A DNA stretch of 64,000 bases, taken from Piper betle (taxonomy: Eukaryota > Streptophyta > Magnoliopsida > Piperales > Piperaceae). This document shows positions 50,268 through 64,000 of this stretch, piece after piece (position 1 is the first letter of the stretch; the number at the start of each line of letters is the position of its first letter). The notes below the pieces were generated by a model. The model had not been told where the DNA came from, ran no database searches, and saw nothing but the letters and a program-made list of their open reading frames with translations. The translations under genes and the position numbers were made by a program. The DNA is taken from positions 221,362 to 285,361 of the forward strand of contig JAURVB010014703.1 in assembly GCA_033002965.1 (NCBI GenBank). Direction: 5' to 3'.

Positions 50268-53200
50268 TGTAACACCCCAAATTTGGTTCACGGTTCGTGA
50301 ACCGAACCGGCATGTTACAGGCCCCGGTTAGGTCGGTTAGCCCGAACTTAACTCATGCGGATCCAATCTCGGCGTCTTAAGATGAAGATATTACTCGTCA
50401 TGCATGGATAAATGCTCAAAATCCTAACATGATACTACATGGATGACGTGCAAGGTAATTCATACAACAATACAATTACGATCAAAATTAATAAAAATTC
50501 TAAAATACAACGGACAGAAGTCTCCCCTAAAAGTGCAATTAGGGTCCACCCTATCAAAATACCATATATAAACATATATGCAAACATGTATCTATATATC
50601 ACGCAACTTCATTCACACACAATCTAATATACTGTAAACTCATTCTAGAACTGGGGTCTCAACCCACAATGCTTCCACTGCGCACTCTATTCATGTTTCA
50701 CATTCTATCATGTCTTAACATTTAATCATGTCTCAAACATTTAATCCCACCATTCACTATATAATAACATCATAAACACAATATAATCATGTGTGCAAGC
50801 GACAACAGTGCTCCTCCGTCCAAACTGGCTCCTCCAACTCGTGATTATTACCTACATATAGTATAAATACACGTCAGTAACAAGTGTTACTGGTCCAGAA
50901 AATAAAATAACTATAACAAGCTAGCTATGAGAGCAAACTCTCATATGAAAGAAAACATCATATACTCCACGTGAACACTCTGAAGGGCACTACTGAGGAG
51001 CCATTGGGCTGCAGACCCGGTAGCATCCCGAACTTACTGATCTGCTGCTGCTGATGCTGCTCTCGACATTTTCTTACTTCATTTTCTGGTCTCAAATCCT
51101 AAGCCCTCTCCTTACCTCCATATTTCTCCTGGCCTTGAGCACAAAGGCCGAGTACTCTCAGGGTGTAAAACCCTGTGACTCGAGTCAGAGTTTTACGGGA
51201 GTGAACCAGTCGGTTCAACCGTCGGTTCGAATCGAGTCAGCTTCATGGACCGCGAGCTGAGTTGAGGCCAGCTGTGAGTTATGAGCGATGAGGGTCATGT
51301 ATGCTCAAAGTGTACGATGATAACGTCTAAAAGATGATGAAAAATGGGTTATCAAGTATATGGAGGTATGCAGTATTGATTGTTATTTTTATTTGATCGT
51401 AGAATAGTTTTTAGGGCCGAATGACGAATTAGGACGCGTTGGATTATATTCGGGTGGGTTATTAGTTATAGAGCATGTCATTTGGATGTTGTTGTGTTTG
51501 TTTTATTTTATGGAATTTTTCCATATTTTTCTAGATTTTTTTAGAATTTATTACGAACTAGTTATTATTTTGACTCGAGTAGGAATCGAGTCAATACTTA
51601 ATTACGAAACTGCCACTAGAGCATTTCTTCTCCCTCCCGACCTCTTCCTCACCCAAACCCTAGCCGCCGCCGTCATTGTGTGTTGCCGCCGCCACCGCTG
51701 CCGACGCCGCACTGCCGCCGATCGACGCCGCCCCGCCCCGTCGTGCCGTCGCCGTGCCGCCACGACCCACCCCGGCCACCGATCTCGCCGCCACGACGCC
51801 GGAATCGCCCCACGAAGCCGCCTCGGCCGCCGCCACTCCGGGCCAGATTCCGCCGCCGTCCGGGCCGCTCCGCCGCCGCTGTGACCCTGACGACCACCCC
51901 TCGCCGTCGCCGACATTTCCCCCATCCTCCCGACCGCCGTCGAGGCCGGCCGGAGCCCCGATCGGAGCACGCCGCCGCCGCCGCCCATTTTCGACGCCGT
52001 CGTCGACGGCCATCGCCGCCTCGGTTGCCCTGTTTGACACCGCCATCGGACCAAGCTCGTCGAGCTGGTGCCGATAGACCCCCTGATTGCCCCGTCCCGA
52101 ATCATCGCCGGAAAACCGCCGAAAAACCGCCGACACTCGCCGGCAAACCGCCGGAACCGCCGGAAAATTGGGTTCGTGGGAAATTCGCCGGATCATCCGC
52201 CGAACGCACCCGGTCCAATCTGATCGGACTTCGGACGCCGCTAGGTGCCGAATTCGAGTTTCGAGCCACGAAACGGAAACCCTAGCCGTCGCCGATTTTC
52301 GACGACGCGAGGTATAATTTATTTTAACTTAATTATTTGAAAGTATTGATTATTAGAATTGCATGCTAGGATTGGTGAATTGTGTGTTATAATAATATGT
52401 ATAAATGTAGATTTGATTAAGGATAAAATATGAAATTTGTTTGATTGAGTGGTGTTAAAAATGGAGACTAAGAAACTAATTAGGGTAACTAGGTAATGAT
52501 CATGATCTAATGCAAACTAGCCTAAGTAGACTTGCTAGAATTGATATAGGTTGATGTGTGTTGATTGATGCGTGATTGTGTTGATTGTGTGTGCATGCTA
52601 TAGGATGTGTGATTCATCATGCGGGCGTTAGTTTTTAGCTTGATTGTGTAGGTACAGTGTAGGAGCTCGCCGCCTAGGCGCGTGGACCCGTTTGGAGCTT
52701 CTACCAGGTCCGTTTAGGACTCGTTCTCTGTTTTTACGCTATTCTATTGTGTATTTGATTTATCATGTGCAGGACGAGTTAAGTGGCGTTTTATCGGATC
52801 CCACTTAACTCGGGCCATTTAGCCAACAGTTCTTATTTCGGATTAATAACCCTCGAGGATGAGATCCCTCGAGTTTGTTTTCGAACTTCAGATCCAGCTC
52901 ACGATGCCTTCGGGCCTATTATATAAATCCCAACCCAGGCCTATATATATATAGTTTTCGTGTTTTCGGTGAGAGATGGAATGAGGGTTACTTGCGGCCA
53001 CGTCTTCAGATAGGGCGTGTGCCCGGAAGAGCGGGCTCTGGAGCTGGGGAGAACCCACTTCGTTCCCGAAGGATCCGGACAACTCCACCTTTGAGTTCCT
53101 CAAACCCGGAGAAGTGTGGAGGTTTACGGGTACTGCAATGCAGCGCATGTCTAGACTTGTGGTTCAAAGGGTACTGAAGGCGACTGCCTGAGAGTGCTCG

Positions 53201-54030
53201 GCCTTTGTGCTCAAGGCCAGGAGTAATATGGAAGGTGTAGAGGGCGGTAAGGAATGAAATTTGATGCGAGAAGCGATAGAGAAATGGCCAAGGTATGAGA
53301 ATGAGAAAGATAGGGGGACGCTGTCGACCCGAGGGCGACGGTCCAACGGCGACGGCTCCCGTATGTGCCCTGATGAGAGTTCTTGAGGAAGTATATGGTT
53401 TTCATTCAACAGGAGAGTTTGCTCTCCTCTGCCAGATTGATATTAGTTATTTTCTGGGCCGGTAACACTCGTTACTGACGGTTTTTCTATATATATGTAG
53501 GTGAGGAATGCGAGCGATGAAAGCTGTCGGGACTGCGGAGGAGCAGCACGGAACCGCGCACACATGTACCTGCCGCGTGTAACAGTATAATGATGGTGTG
53601 TTATTGCTACGTGAATGATAATTTTGATGTGTTTGTTTGAGATAAATTACTTGTTATGAAACGAATGGATAAATGTGAATGAGTAGTGAGTCTTGGAGTT
53701 CAGACTCGGTTCAATTGAAAACGAATGAGATAATGATGAATGCTATGATAGATTATCATGTTTTATCGTATTTTGATAAAATAGTATATATTTTCTTTTG
53801 GTTTCTCATTTATTATTTTGTCTTGTTTTTGCTTGTACATCATATCATGCATGTAGGACCACGTTAGAACCCAATCGTTCTCATTCATGCATTTCATATT
53901 TGCATCTCCATCTTGAGACGCCGAGAGTAGATCCGGGTTGGCTTAACCGAATCTAGTAGATTAATGAACGGTTTGGTCGCCGGTGACATTTCCGGGTTGG
54001 TTCGCGGGTGAACCGAAACGGGGTGTTACA
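50268..54030. mobile_element. 3.76-kb element with arms of about 0.85-0.9 kb as inverted repeats, carrying cassette copy B
   Basis: It starts TGTAACACCCC and ends GGGGTGTTACA, a perfect terminal inverted repeat. Similarity continues inward: CTCGGCGTCTTAAGATG near 50370 pairs with the 53910 region, the GAGAGCAAACTCTCATATG region near 50930 pairs with 53410, and CTTGAGCACAAAGGCCGAG at about 51135 pairs with 53200. Arms are about 50268-51162 and 53187-54030. The 2-kb loop (51163-53186) is a copy of cassette A/C in the opposite orientation. No transposase and no convincing target duplication were seen. It is either a long-TIR non-autonomous DNA transposon or a foldback; the TG...CA ends would also fit an unusual LTR-type unit. 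Confidence 0.7.
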
Positions 54031-55960
54031 GGAATAGTCCGCTGGCACTAATTCAGAGCCTGCTTTGACTGTCACGACATCCTCTGCATGGTACGTGCAG
54101 TCGATTTGTCCATCTCTCGTCTCACTGAAAACGCAAAAACTATATATATATATATGTGCTTGGGTAGGGAGTTATATAATAGGCCCGAAGGCAACTTTTG
54201 GTGGATCTTGTTTTCGAAATCAACCTCGAGGGATCTCATCCTCGAGGGGTTATTAATCCGGAAAATGTTCGGTTAAATGGCCCGAGTTAAGTGGGATCCG
54301 ATAAAACGCCACTTAACCCGTCCTGTAGACAATAAATCAAACATACAATAGAAAAGATCATAAAAATCATAGACGAGTCCTAAACGGACCTGGTAGAAGC
54401 TCCAAGCGTGTCATCGCGCCTAGGCGGCGAGCTCCTACTCCGTACCTACACATCAAAACTAAATACTAACGCCCTCTAACTACATGATGCATCAAAATCA
54501 ATGAATACCACACACGACATAATAATCATCCATCATAGTCAAATAATCATAAACGAGAATAATCCTAACTCAAACTATTCATACTATATTTTATTCTGTT
54601 TCTCTAAATTACATCATGATCACTTATCATGCTCCAACTCATTTTATCTCATTAGCTCACTTACTATTCATTTACAATTCCTCAAATCATACCATCATTA
54701 CTTCATCAGTAATTAGGCATTATCATGATAAATAATCAGTCCTACCATGCTATGCTAATAATCATCAATTTAAATAATCAAATTGGAGGTAATTATACCT
54801 CACATCGTCGGCAATCGGCGACGGCTAGGGTTCCGTCGCGTGTCTCGGAGCTCGAATTCGGCGCTCCCCGGCATCCGACGTTCGATCGGGCTCGACTGGG
54901 TGAGCCCCGCGGAAGATCCGGTGAATTCCAGCGAATTCCAGAAATTCCGGTTTTCCGATAGTTTTCGGCGGTTTTCCGGTAGCTCCGGCGGTTTTCCGGC
55001 GACAGTTGCCGGCGGCGTCTACTGGCCGGAAAGTGGTCGTGTTGGGTGCCCTTGGAACCGGCTCGGCGAGCCCGACTCATCTACGAGGTCGACGTGGCCA
55101 ACGGAGGTAACAACTCGCCGAAAAAGCATAAAACAGAGCGGCGGTGATGGGAGAAGAATCCGGCCGATCTGGGCGGCGCTGGCCTCCGTTCCGGTCGGGG
55201 AAGGTCACTGGGCGGTCGGTGGTGCTGAGGCGACCCCCTGATCGTGGCGGCAATAGTCGCCGGCGGCGAAATCGGCGACACGACCGAAACTTGGCCGCGG
55301 CGCTAGGCACGGCGATTCCGGTGTCACGGCGGCCTGGCAGCGGCCGGGGCTGGTCGGGGCGGCACGACAACGTCGTGGCCGAGCTAGGGGGCGACGATCG
55401 GCGGCCGGGCGAGCGTCCATGGCAGCGGCGGCGGCATGCGCAGTGGCGGCGCGCGGCAAGGGTTTGGGAAAGAAGAAAGGAAAGGTCGAGGGTGTGTGTG
55501 GTGGCAAACTCGTAAATATTACTTGACTCGTCTCCGACTCGAGTCAAAATAATATTTAAGTCGTAAAAAAAAATTCCAAAAAATTTGGGAAAAATCCCAC
55601 AAAATCAAACAACACCAAAAAAATCATAATGATATGCTCTAGAACTATCAACCCACCCAAAATGCCCGTAACGCGTCCTAACGCGATAAACGACCTAAAA
55701 CTAATTCTACGATCCATTATATATCATAATAATAAAAAATGAACTGCATACTCTCATATATTCTGATAACTCATTCTTTTCTGCTGTGTTCATGACGTTA
55801 TCATCATATACTTGGGTACACATGACCCTCATGGCTCATACACGAGACCGGCGTCGGCTCAGTACACGTGTTCTGAAACTGACTCGACTCGAAAATAACG
55901 GTCGAACTGACCGGTTCTGAATATAAAACCCTGACTCGAATCGTGGGTTTTACAAAACCC
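54031..55960 (-). mobile_element. Gene-like repeat cassette, copy C
   Basis: Read on the minus strand it follows the same order as the loop of the inverted-repeat element. First comes GGGTTTTGTAAAACCC, then CGAGTCAGGGTTTTA, a TTGACTCGAGTC-type block, and a CCG-rich exon-like stretch with AAACCCT near its start and AACCCTAGCCG near its end. A splice-donor-like GAG|GTATAATT follows, then an AT-rich intron-like part, and a second GC-rich block with CTCGCCGCC ending TTCTACCAG|GTCCG. Copy C stops abruptly at 54031, directly against the end of the 3.76-kb element. Confidence 0.72.
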
Positions 55961-56862
55961 CCTATTCTTGCTGCCCCCTGACCCCTTTATTTTCGATCTA
56001 GTAAGGACAGAGTCAAGTTTTTATTATAAAATTGCCCCTGACCCCTTTATTTTCACCCCCAACCTTCTCCCCTACTGATGATCACCCCCTCCTCTGTTTT
56101 TGTCGCGTCACCACGACCGCCGATGATCTCACCGTTGCCATCACCTGCACCACTGCCAGCCGCGCAGCAACCACCTCCTCACTGGACTCCCAAGAGGACG
56201 TGTCCAGCCTTCATCCTGTCGGCCGTGCTGCGGTGACAACGCAGGAGAAACAGAGAGAATAGAGGAAGTGGGAAATAGACCTTGTGATCGGTGGCGTCGA
56301 AAAATCTACAGCTTTGATTGAGGCGATGGCAGACGTGGACTCGTCGGCGACCGCCTCCTCACTAGCTCCCAAGTCGACGCCTCCAGCCTTCATCCCACCG
56401 GCCGTGCTGCGTGGTGTCTGGGGAGGAACAGAGAGAAAGAGGAAGTGGGAAATAGACTTGTGGTCGGTGGCATCAAAAATGCTGCAACTTTGATTGAGGC
56501 GATGGCAATGGTGGACTTGCCGGCTACCACCTTCTCATTGGACTCCCAAGCTGCGTGGCTTCCTGGGAGAAACAGAGGAAGTGAAACAGCTCCTCTACTT
56601 TTCCGTCATCACAGCTACTGTCGGCGTTGTGCTCCGTGATTGCCTCCTCACTGGACCCCTCACCAACGCCTCCCACCTTCATCCCGCTGTCGCTGGTCGC
56701 TGTGTATTGTGTGCTGTGCAGGAAGAATGACTCGGCTGTGTTGTGCGTGGCATTGCTGAAGCAGAGCAAGGCTTGGGCAGGGTTATTTTGCAACCGTTTG
56801 GATATAATCCAATGGTTGGTATCCAACTGTAGCACAACCATCTTGGCTATGCTGTAGCACAC

Positions 56863-56868
<6 letters not shown>
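55961..56868. mobile_element. Probable (TA)n-bounded hairpin element E5 with internal tandem repeats
   Basis: The right end next to the TA run at 56869 carries two hairpins like E2: a TTGGAT/ATCCAA stem (about 56798-56828) and a CTGTAGCACAACCATCTTGGC... stem (about 56827-56855). The left limit is uncertain and was set where copy C ends. The interior holds repeated CCG-rich, coding-like sequence. It is less secure than E2 and E4. Confidence 0.45.
56174..56700. repeat. Tandem repeats of about 178 bp
   Basis: Blocks beginning CCTCCTCACTGGACTCCC start at about 56174, 56354, 56530 and 56643 (the last truncated). Within each, CCAGCCTTCATCC, AGGAAGTGGGAAATAGAC and TTTGATTGAGGCGATGGCA recur in order. 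Confidence 0.8.

Positions 56869-56946
<78 letters not shown>
56869..56946. repeat. (TA)n followed by (GA)n microsatellite
   Basis: About 19 TA units (56869-56906) run directly into about 20 GA units (to 56946). Confidence 0.95.
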
Positions 56947-56950
<4 letters not shown>

Positions 56951-57493
56951 GGTTGCAATGCGTTGCTGTTTTTTGAGGTGCATTGCAGTGCATTGATTAT
57001 GGGTCGTTGGATTTCGATCTAGCGGCCCACAATCCACAAGGAGGGGAAAACCCCCTATTCTTGCCTGGCCCACTAGCCTGCCTACCTGCTTGCCGCCCCG
57101 CAATCGACCACCCCAGCGATCCCACCGCCGCCTGCCCGCCTGCCCCACACGTCAGCCCATCGCATGATCACCACCAACCACCCCTTCTGCTATAGTCCCC
57201 TCTCCCACCGTCGCCTGCCACAACCACCACCACCCCACAGAGCTTATTCCCCGGACGAGCTTCCCACACCCCGCCCCTGCTGACACTCTGCTGCCCGCGC
57301 TGCCACTGACGAGCTTCCCCTTCCCGCCTGGTTAACGCCCCCCCCATTGCTAGTTTGGCCCCCACCCTGCGTCTTCTCCCCATGCCGCCTCATTTCCACT
57401 CCCCCCACCCATTGCCCGTTTCGCCCCCACCTTGTGCCAGCGTCACCTGCCTCTCTGTTGGCGGTGGCGGGACAAAACAGAGGTGGGGAAGGA
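56947..57493. other. GC-rich repeat DNA to the right of the TA/GA run
   Basis: A hairpin close to the run (about 56998-57033, GGGTCGTTGGAT stem) again shows the GTTGGAT-type core of the TA-bounded elements. CCCCCTATTCTTGC at about 57049 repeats a phrase at 55960. The remainder is CCCACC/CCGCC-rich with no protein motif, and looks transposon-derived. Confidence 0.45.
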
Positions 57494-57975
57494 AAGGGCG
57501 ATGACAATTTCATAATAAAAACTTGACTCGTTCCTAATACGAGTTAATATTAGGAAATAAATATTAAAAATAATTTTAAAAATAAAATACTATAAAATAA
57601 AAACTTGACTCGCTCCAGCTCGAGTTAATATTATGAAATTAATTTTTAAAAAATTTTAAAAATAGAATAAAATAAAATATAAACTTGATTAGCTCTCAGA
57701 CTCGAGTCAATAATGCAAAATTTCGCAATATTGACTCAAGTCGGGATCGAGTCAAGTTTTTATTTAAAATTTTTTTTTTAATTAATTTCGTAATATTGAC
57801 TCGAGCTGGAGTGATTCAAGTTTTTATTTTATGATATTTTATTTTTAACATTTATTTCGTAATATGGACTCGTGTCTGAAACAAGTTAAGTTTCATTACA
57901 AAATTACCATCGCCCTTCCCACACCCCGACCCTGCTGACACTCTGCTGCCCGCGCTGCCATTGACGAGCTTCCCC
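57260..57975. repeat. 61-bp direct repeats flanking a foldback
   Basis: Bases 57260-57320 and 57915-57975 match at about 59 of 61 positions (CTTCCCACACCCC...GACGAGCTTCCCC). Between them lies the foldback at 57494-57917. Confidence 0.85.
57494..57917. mobile_element. Foldback (palindromic) element of about 424 bp
   Basis: It opens AAGGGCGATG and closes CATCGCCCTT. Both arms carry the same series toward a centre near 57705: TTTCATAATAAAAACTTGACTCG, then AAATAAATRTTAAAAATAA, then CTCCAGCTCGAGTYAATATTA. The arms are imperfect, so this is an old inverted duplication. It is made almost entirely of the CTCGAGTCAA-type module found in other elements here. Confidence 0.75.
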
Positions 57976-58356
57976 ATGTCGTCTCGTACTAAAGAATAAT
58001 CAAAATATGATAAGAATACGTAACTTACAATAAAATAGGATCAAGGATATTCTCACCGACTAATTCTCATCATAGGGAAGAACTTTGTTTCCCAGCCTAA
58101 ATCCCAAAACTAAAGCACCCAAACCTTAATGTTTCCTCTAATGAAAAGTGATTTGACTTTCCTAGGGAGGGGTCTTTATTTATAGATAAAACTATAAGAC
58201 CCCTACCCCATAGTGGCCATATGGACTCCTACCTCAACTATAAGATATACATAATATATTATTGGAGTTTATTATGTTCATCCACCTGTAAAAGGAAACC
58301 CAATTAATTTGGGATTCTCCCTCATGTTCAGTGAACAAAATAAAATACGTCCAACA
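57976..58356 (-). mobile_element. LTR-like relic, probably Ty1-copia, reverse orientation
   Basis: Read on the minus strand it starts TGTTGGACGTATTTT, contains a TATA-like box with downstream pyrimidines (CTATAAATAAAGACCCC) about 190 bp in, and runs to a weak end near 57976. Architecture and length fit a short LTR. Target duplications were not found, and the 57976 limit is approximate. Confidence 0.5.
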
Positions 58357-59282
58357 CCCGCTAAGTAATCAACCTCTTTCCTGCAGCAGGTGGAAGTAAA
58401 TACCGGAATAGATGTCTTACCATATTACTTGACGACGGGAATGCAAAGATGAACTTACACAAACTGTCACAACTTTTCTTTCCCTGCAGGCAAAAGGGCT
58501 CCATTGGTTTATGTATATATATCTGTCTTCAACTGCTTATTACGCCCAACATTCATCATAAACTACCCATATGCATCGTTGTCATCATATGCTGTGATTA
58601 AGCTCATCATGCATGGGACTAACTTTATTGGCTTTGGAACGAACACAGAAAACAACTAGAATTGAAAACAACAAAGAAAGATGGAGAGAAGATTCTGGAG
58701 GCTGGAATCTGCGAGGATTGAAATGTTTGCTCACAGAAATGCCGGACAAAGTTAGAACCTTTTGTGCTAGAACTGAAGACGGTGGCAAGGGCAACACGAG
58801 CATTAAGCGCGCAAAACATGCAAAAACCAAAATTTCATAACTTCAAAATGGGGCCTTTGGTCGTTCTATGGCAGACATAAAACTCTTCAGACATATCAAC
58901 GATGGCAAGAACGAGGATCTTATAGAAGATAAGCTACGATAGTAACTCTAGAAACCAAGAATTTGTAAAATGAAGGTATGATTCTTGCTGCTAAATCACA
59001 AAGAATTTGATCACTCAGGTTACAAACACCAGAAGGCCATGTGACAAGTGCAATATCAGCACCATTATATCTGTGGCAAGTAAAAATGCAGAACAGCATA
59101 AAGATATAAGTTAATAATACAAAATATATTTCATAAATATATCCTAATGCAACCTATATGTCACTGAATTCCGCCTATAGTGTCGAAAAGTAGTATACAG
59201 CTTCAGATTTTAGAGATCTGAAGCGGTTAAGGCGATAATATATGCAGTGATTTTTGTTGTAAATATCTTCGTGGGCTACCCC
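58357..59282. other. Intergenic DNA 3' of the MAP kinase gene
   Basis: It probably contains the MAP kinase 3' UTR. A minus-strand stretch at about 58920-59075 reads as an open frame after a CCACAG acceptor-like site (NGADIALVTWPSGVCNL...), which I do not recognise. No other feature is seen. Confidence 0.4.
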
Positions 59283-62602
<3,320 letters not shown>

Positions 62603-62948
62603 ATGGGGATGGAGAGGGGGCAGGTAGAGAGGGGCGGGAAGGAGGAGATGGGCATTGCCCGGGCGCGTAGGGCGCGTAGGGCGCGTTGATCGCGCGGGGT
62701 CGGCCACTTCCTTGGCGGGCGGCGACGATGGAGGGTACGAGAGAGCGGCTTCTTATAACGCCTAACGCAACTGTTGCCTCTTGTATGTCTGTGTCTTGTC
62801 GGAAAAACAGGATCGGTCGTTGGCTTTCTTTGATGCTGCATGCTCCCCTTTTTTTGTTTTCTGTGATTATTTAAAAATGCGGTTTCAAATGTTTACGATA
62901 ATTGGCAGCCAAGGTCCTTCATTTGGTGCATCGCCGATAGATGCACTG
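62603..62948. other. MAP kinase leader and promoter region
   Basis: GC-rich leader sequence next to 62603 gives way to ordinary mixed DNA. No element is distinct enough to name. The hAT-like element that follows lies only about 350 bp upstream of the start codon. Confidence 0.5.
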
Positions 62949-62956
62949 GTTGGGTG

Positions 62957-63833
62957 CAGGTGCCAGCGCAAATATGCCGATTCCAAGTGCGGAATCGGCC
63001 GGATTTAAATCGGATCGGCGTCGCGCCGATCCGGATTTCGGGCCGAATCGGGCGGCCCCGACTCAGGCCCGGAATCGGCCGAATTCGGCCGATTGAATTG
63101 AAATCGGAATCGGTTTTTTTAGGAAATTACCAAAATACCCTAGGTATGATTTTTATTAAATTATTTAAGCATGGGTAAAATGGTAATTTGGATTTTAAAA
63201 ACCTAAAATCAAACCCGCTCCCCTGACACCGCCGCCGCTCGTCCGCCCGCCGCCGCCCGGTTTCCGCCTCCGCCGTGCGGCCCCGACTCCGCGCTCGCCG
63301 CCGACCGGGCTGCCGACCTCGCCGCCGACCTCGCAACGTCGCCGCCCACCCGTGGCCGGACCGAATCGGGCACGCACGAATCGCCGCCGACTCCGCCGCC
63401 GGCTCCGGGCCGCCGACGGTTCGTCCGGCCGGGCTGCCGACATCCTCCGACATCGCCGCCGCGAGACTCGCCGCCGACCGGGCCGCCGGTGGCGGCGGGG
63501 GGTAAAAATCGCACGGTGGCATTCTTGTAATTAAAAGTTGACTCGAGTCTAACTCGAGTCAAAAATAATAATTAATTCGAAATAATTTAAAAAATCTTAA
63601 AAAATATTTAAAAATATCAAAAACTATAATACACAGAATAATATCAAAATAACATCAATACTTAATTTTAATATATTTATATTATAAATTGTCAAATTAT
63701 TATATATAACTGATTAAATTAATTTGGACCGATTCAACTGAACCGATTCCTGGCCGATTCAGACCGATTCCGATTCCGATTCCGATTCACTGGAAAACCG
63801 ATTCCGATTCCGATTCCGATTTATGCAACCATG
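62957..63833. mobile_element. hAT-like non-autonomous element with GC-rich core, copy 2
   Basis: Perfect 8-bp target duplications GTTGGGTG (62949-62956 and 63834-63841) flank the unit. The right end ATGCAACCATG is identical to copy 1 (9964-10886); the left end CAGGTGCCAGCGC has diverged. The order of parts is the same: AATCGG-type subterminal words, CCAAAATACCCTAGGTAT, CCG-rich core, TTGACTCGAGTCTAACTCGAGTC, AT-rich part, then GATTCC arrays. No transposase. Confidence 0.92.
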
Positions 63834-63841
63834 GTTGGGTG

Positions 63842-64000
63842 AGTGGTAGGGGTTCATTTCTGTGAATGGGGGAGGTTTGTATACTTAATTTTATTTTATT
63901 TTGAATAAGAGAGATTTGTAAGCTTTGTGATGTGTGTTAGCTTGAAGTGCCCAGGAAACCTATGTGCTTGGAAGAAGTTTGATAAATGAGACTTTGAGTG
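63842..64000. other. Right edge, no feature seen
   Basis: Short unique-looking sequence without recognisable signals. Confidence 0.6.

Noticed and set aside
51602..52317. Open frames of 130-200 codons on both strands in the inverted-repeat element
   Set aside because: Composition effect of the CCG-rich block. The frames are not conserved in copies A and C and contain no domain.
54031..54140. Possible continuation of the truncated LRR kinase after the repeat nest
   Set aside because: Translation in all frames gives no kinase motif, and the bases align with the loop of the inverted-repeat element, so they belong to cassette copy C.

Overview
The window is nuclear DNA of a flowering plant. Its genes have many introns with GT-AG borders, and every recognisable protein is a plant family member. 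Several genes start with a very GC-rich, CCG/CGG-heavy exon inside AT-rich intergenic DNA, a contrast typical of monocots. I lean to a monocot that need not be a grass, with moderate confidence. No bacterial, plastid or viral genes were recognised.

Host genes from left to right: a LysM GPI-anchored receptor-like protein (5473-7605, +); the RNase P/MRP subunit POP5 (8646-9239, -); EARLY STARVATION 1, a tryptophan-rich starch-binding protein (13055-17122, +); a plant O-fucosyltransferase family protein (17575-21265, -), convergent with ESV1; phosphatidate cytidylyltransferase (26176-33471, -); a LONELY GUY cytokinin-activating enzyme (41576-42892, +); a broken LRR receptor kinase (45934-47876, +); and a group D (TDY) MAP kinase (59283-62602, -). 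They are unrelated housekeeping, signalling and defence genes and do not form a pathway cluster.

The rest is mostly transposon-derived. (1) Elements lying between (TA)n runs carry two hairpins at each end around a GC-rich core (1-1294, 35969-36820, 37325-38146, probably 55961-57050). (2) Two hAT-like non-autonomous elements of about 0.9 kb have perfect 8-bp target duplications (9964-10886, 62957-63833), and two shorter hAT-like elements have near-perfect ones (2574-3068, 24853-25445). (3) A nested cluster at 47960-55960 contains three copies of a gene-like cassette, a 1319-bp solo LTR with a perfect 5-bp duplication, and a 3.76-kb element whose long arms are inverted repeats. (4) A foldback at 57494-57917 is flanked by 61-bp direct repeats.

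One observation affects the whole annotation. In six of the seven unbroken-looking host genes, otherwise perfect exon chains are spoiled by single-base insertions or deletions, many in T or A runs. Only LOG reads through cleanly. Unpolished long-read consensus error is the simplest explanation, so these genes are annotated as probably functional with the break positions given.
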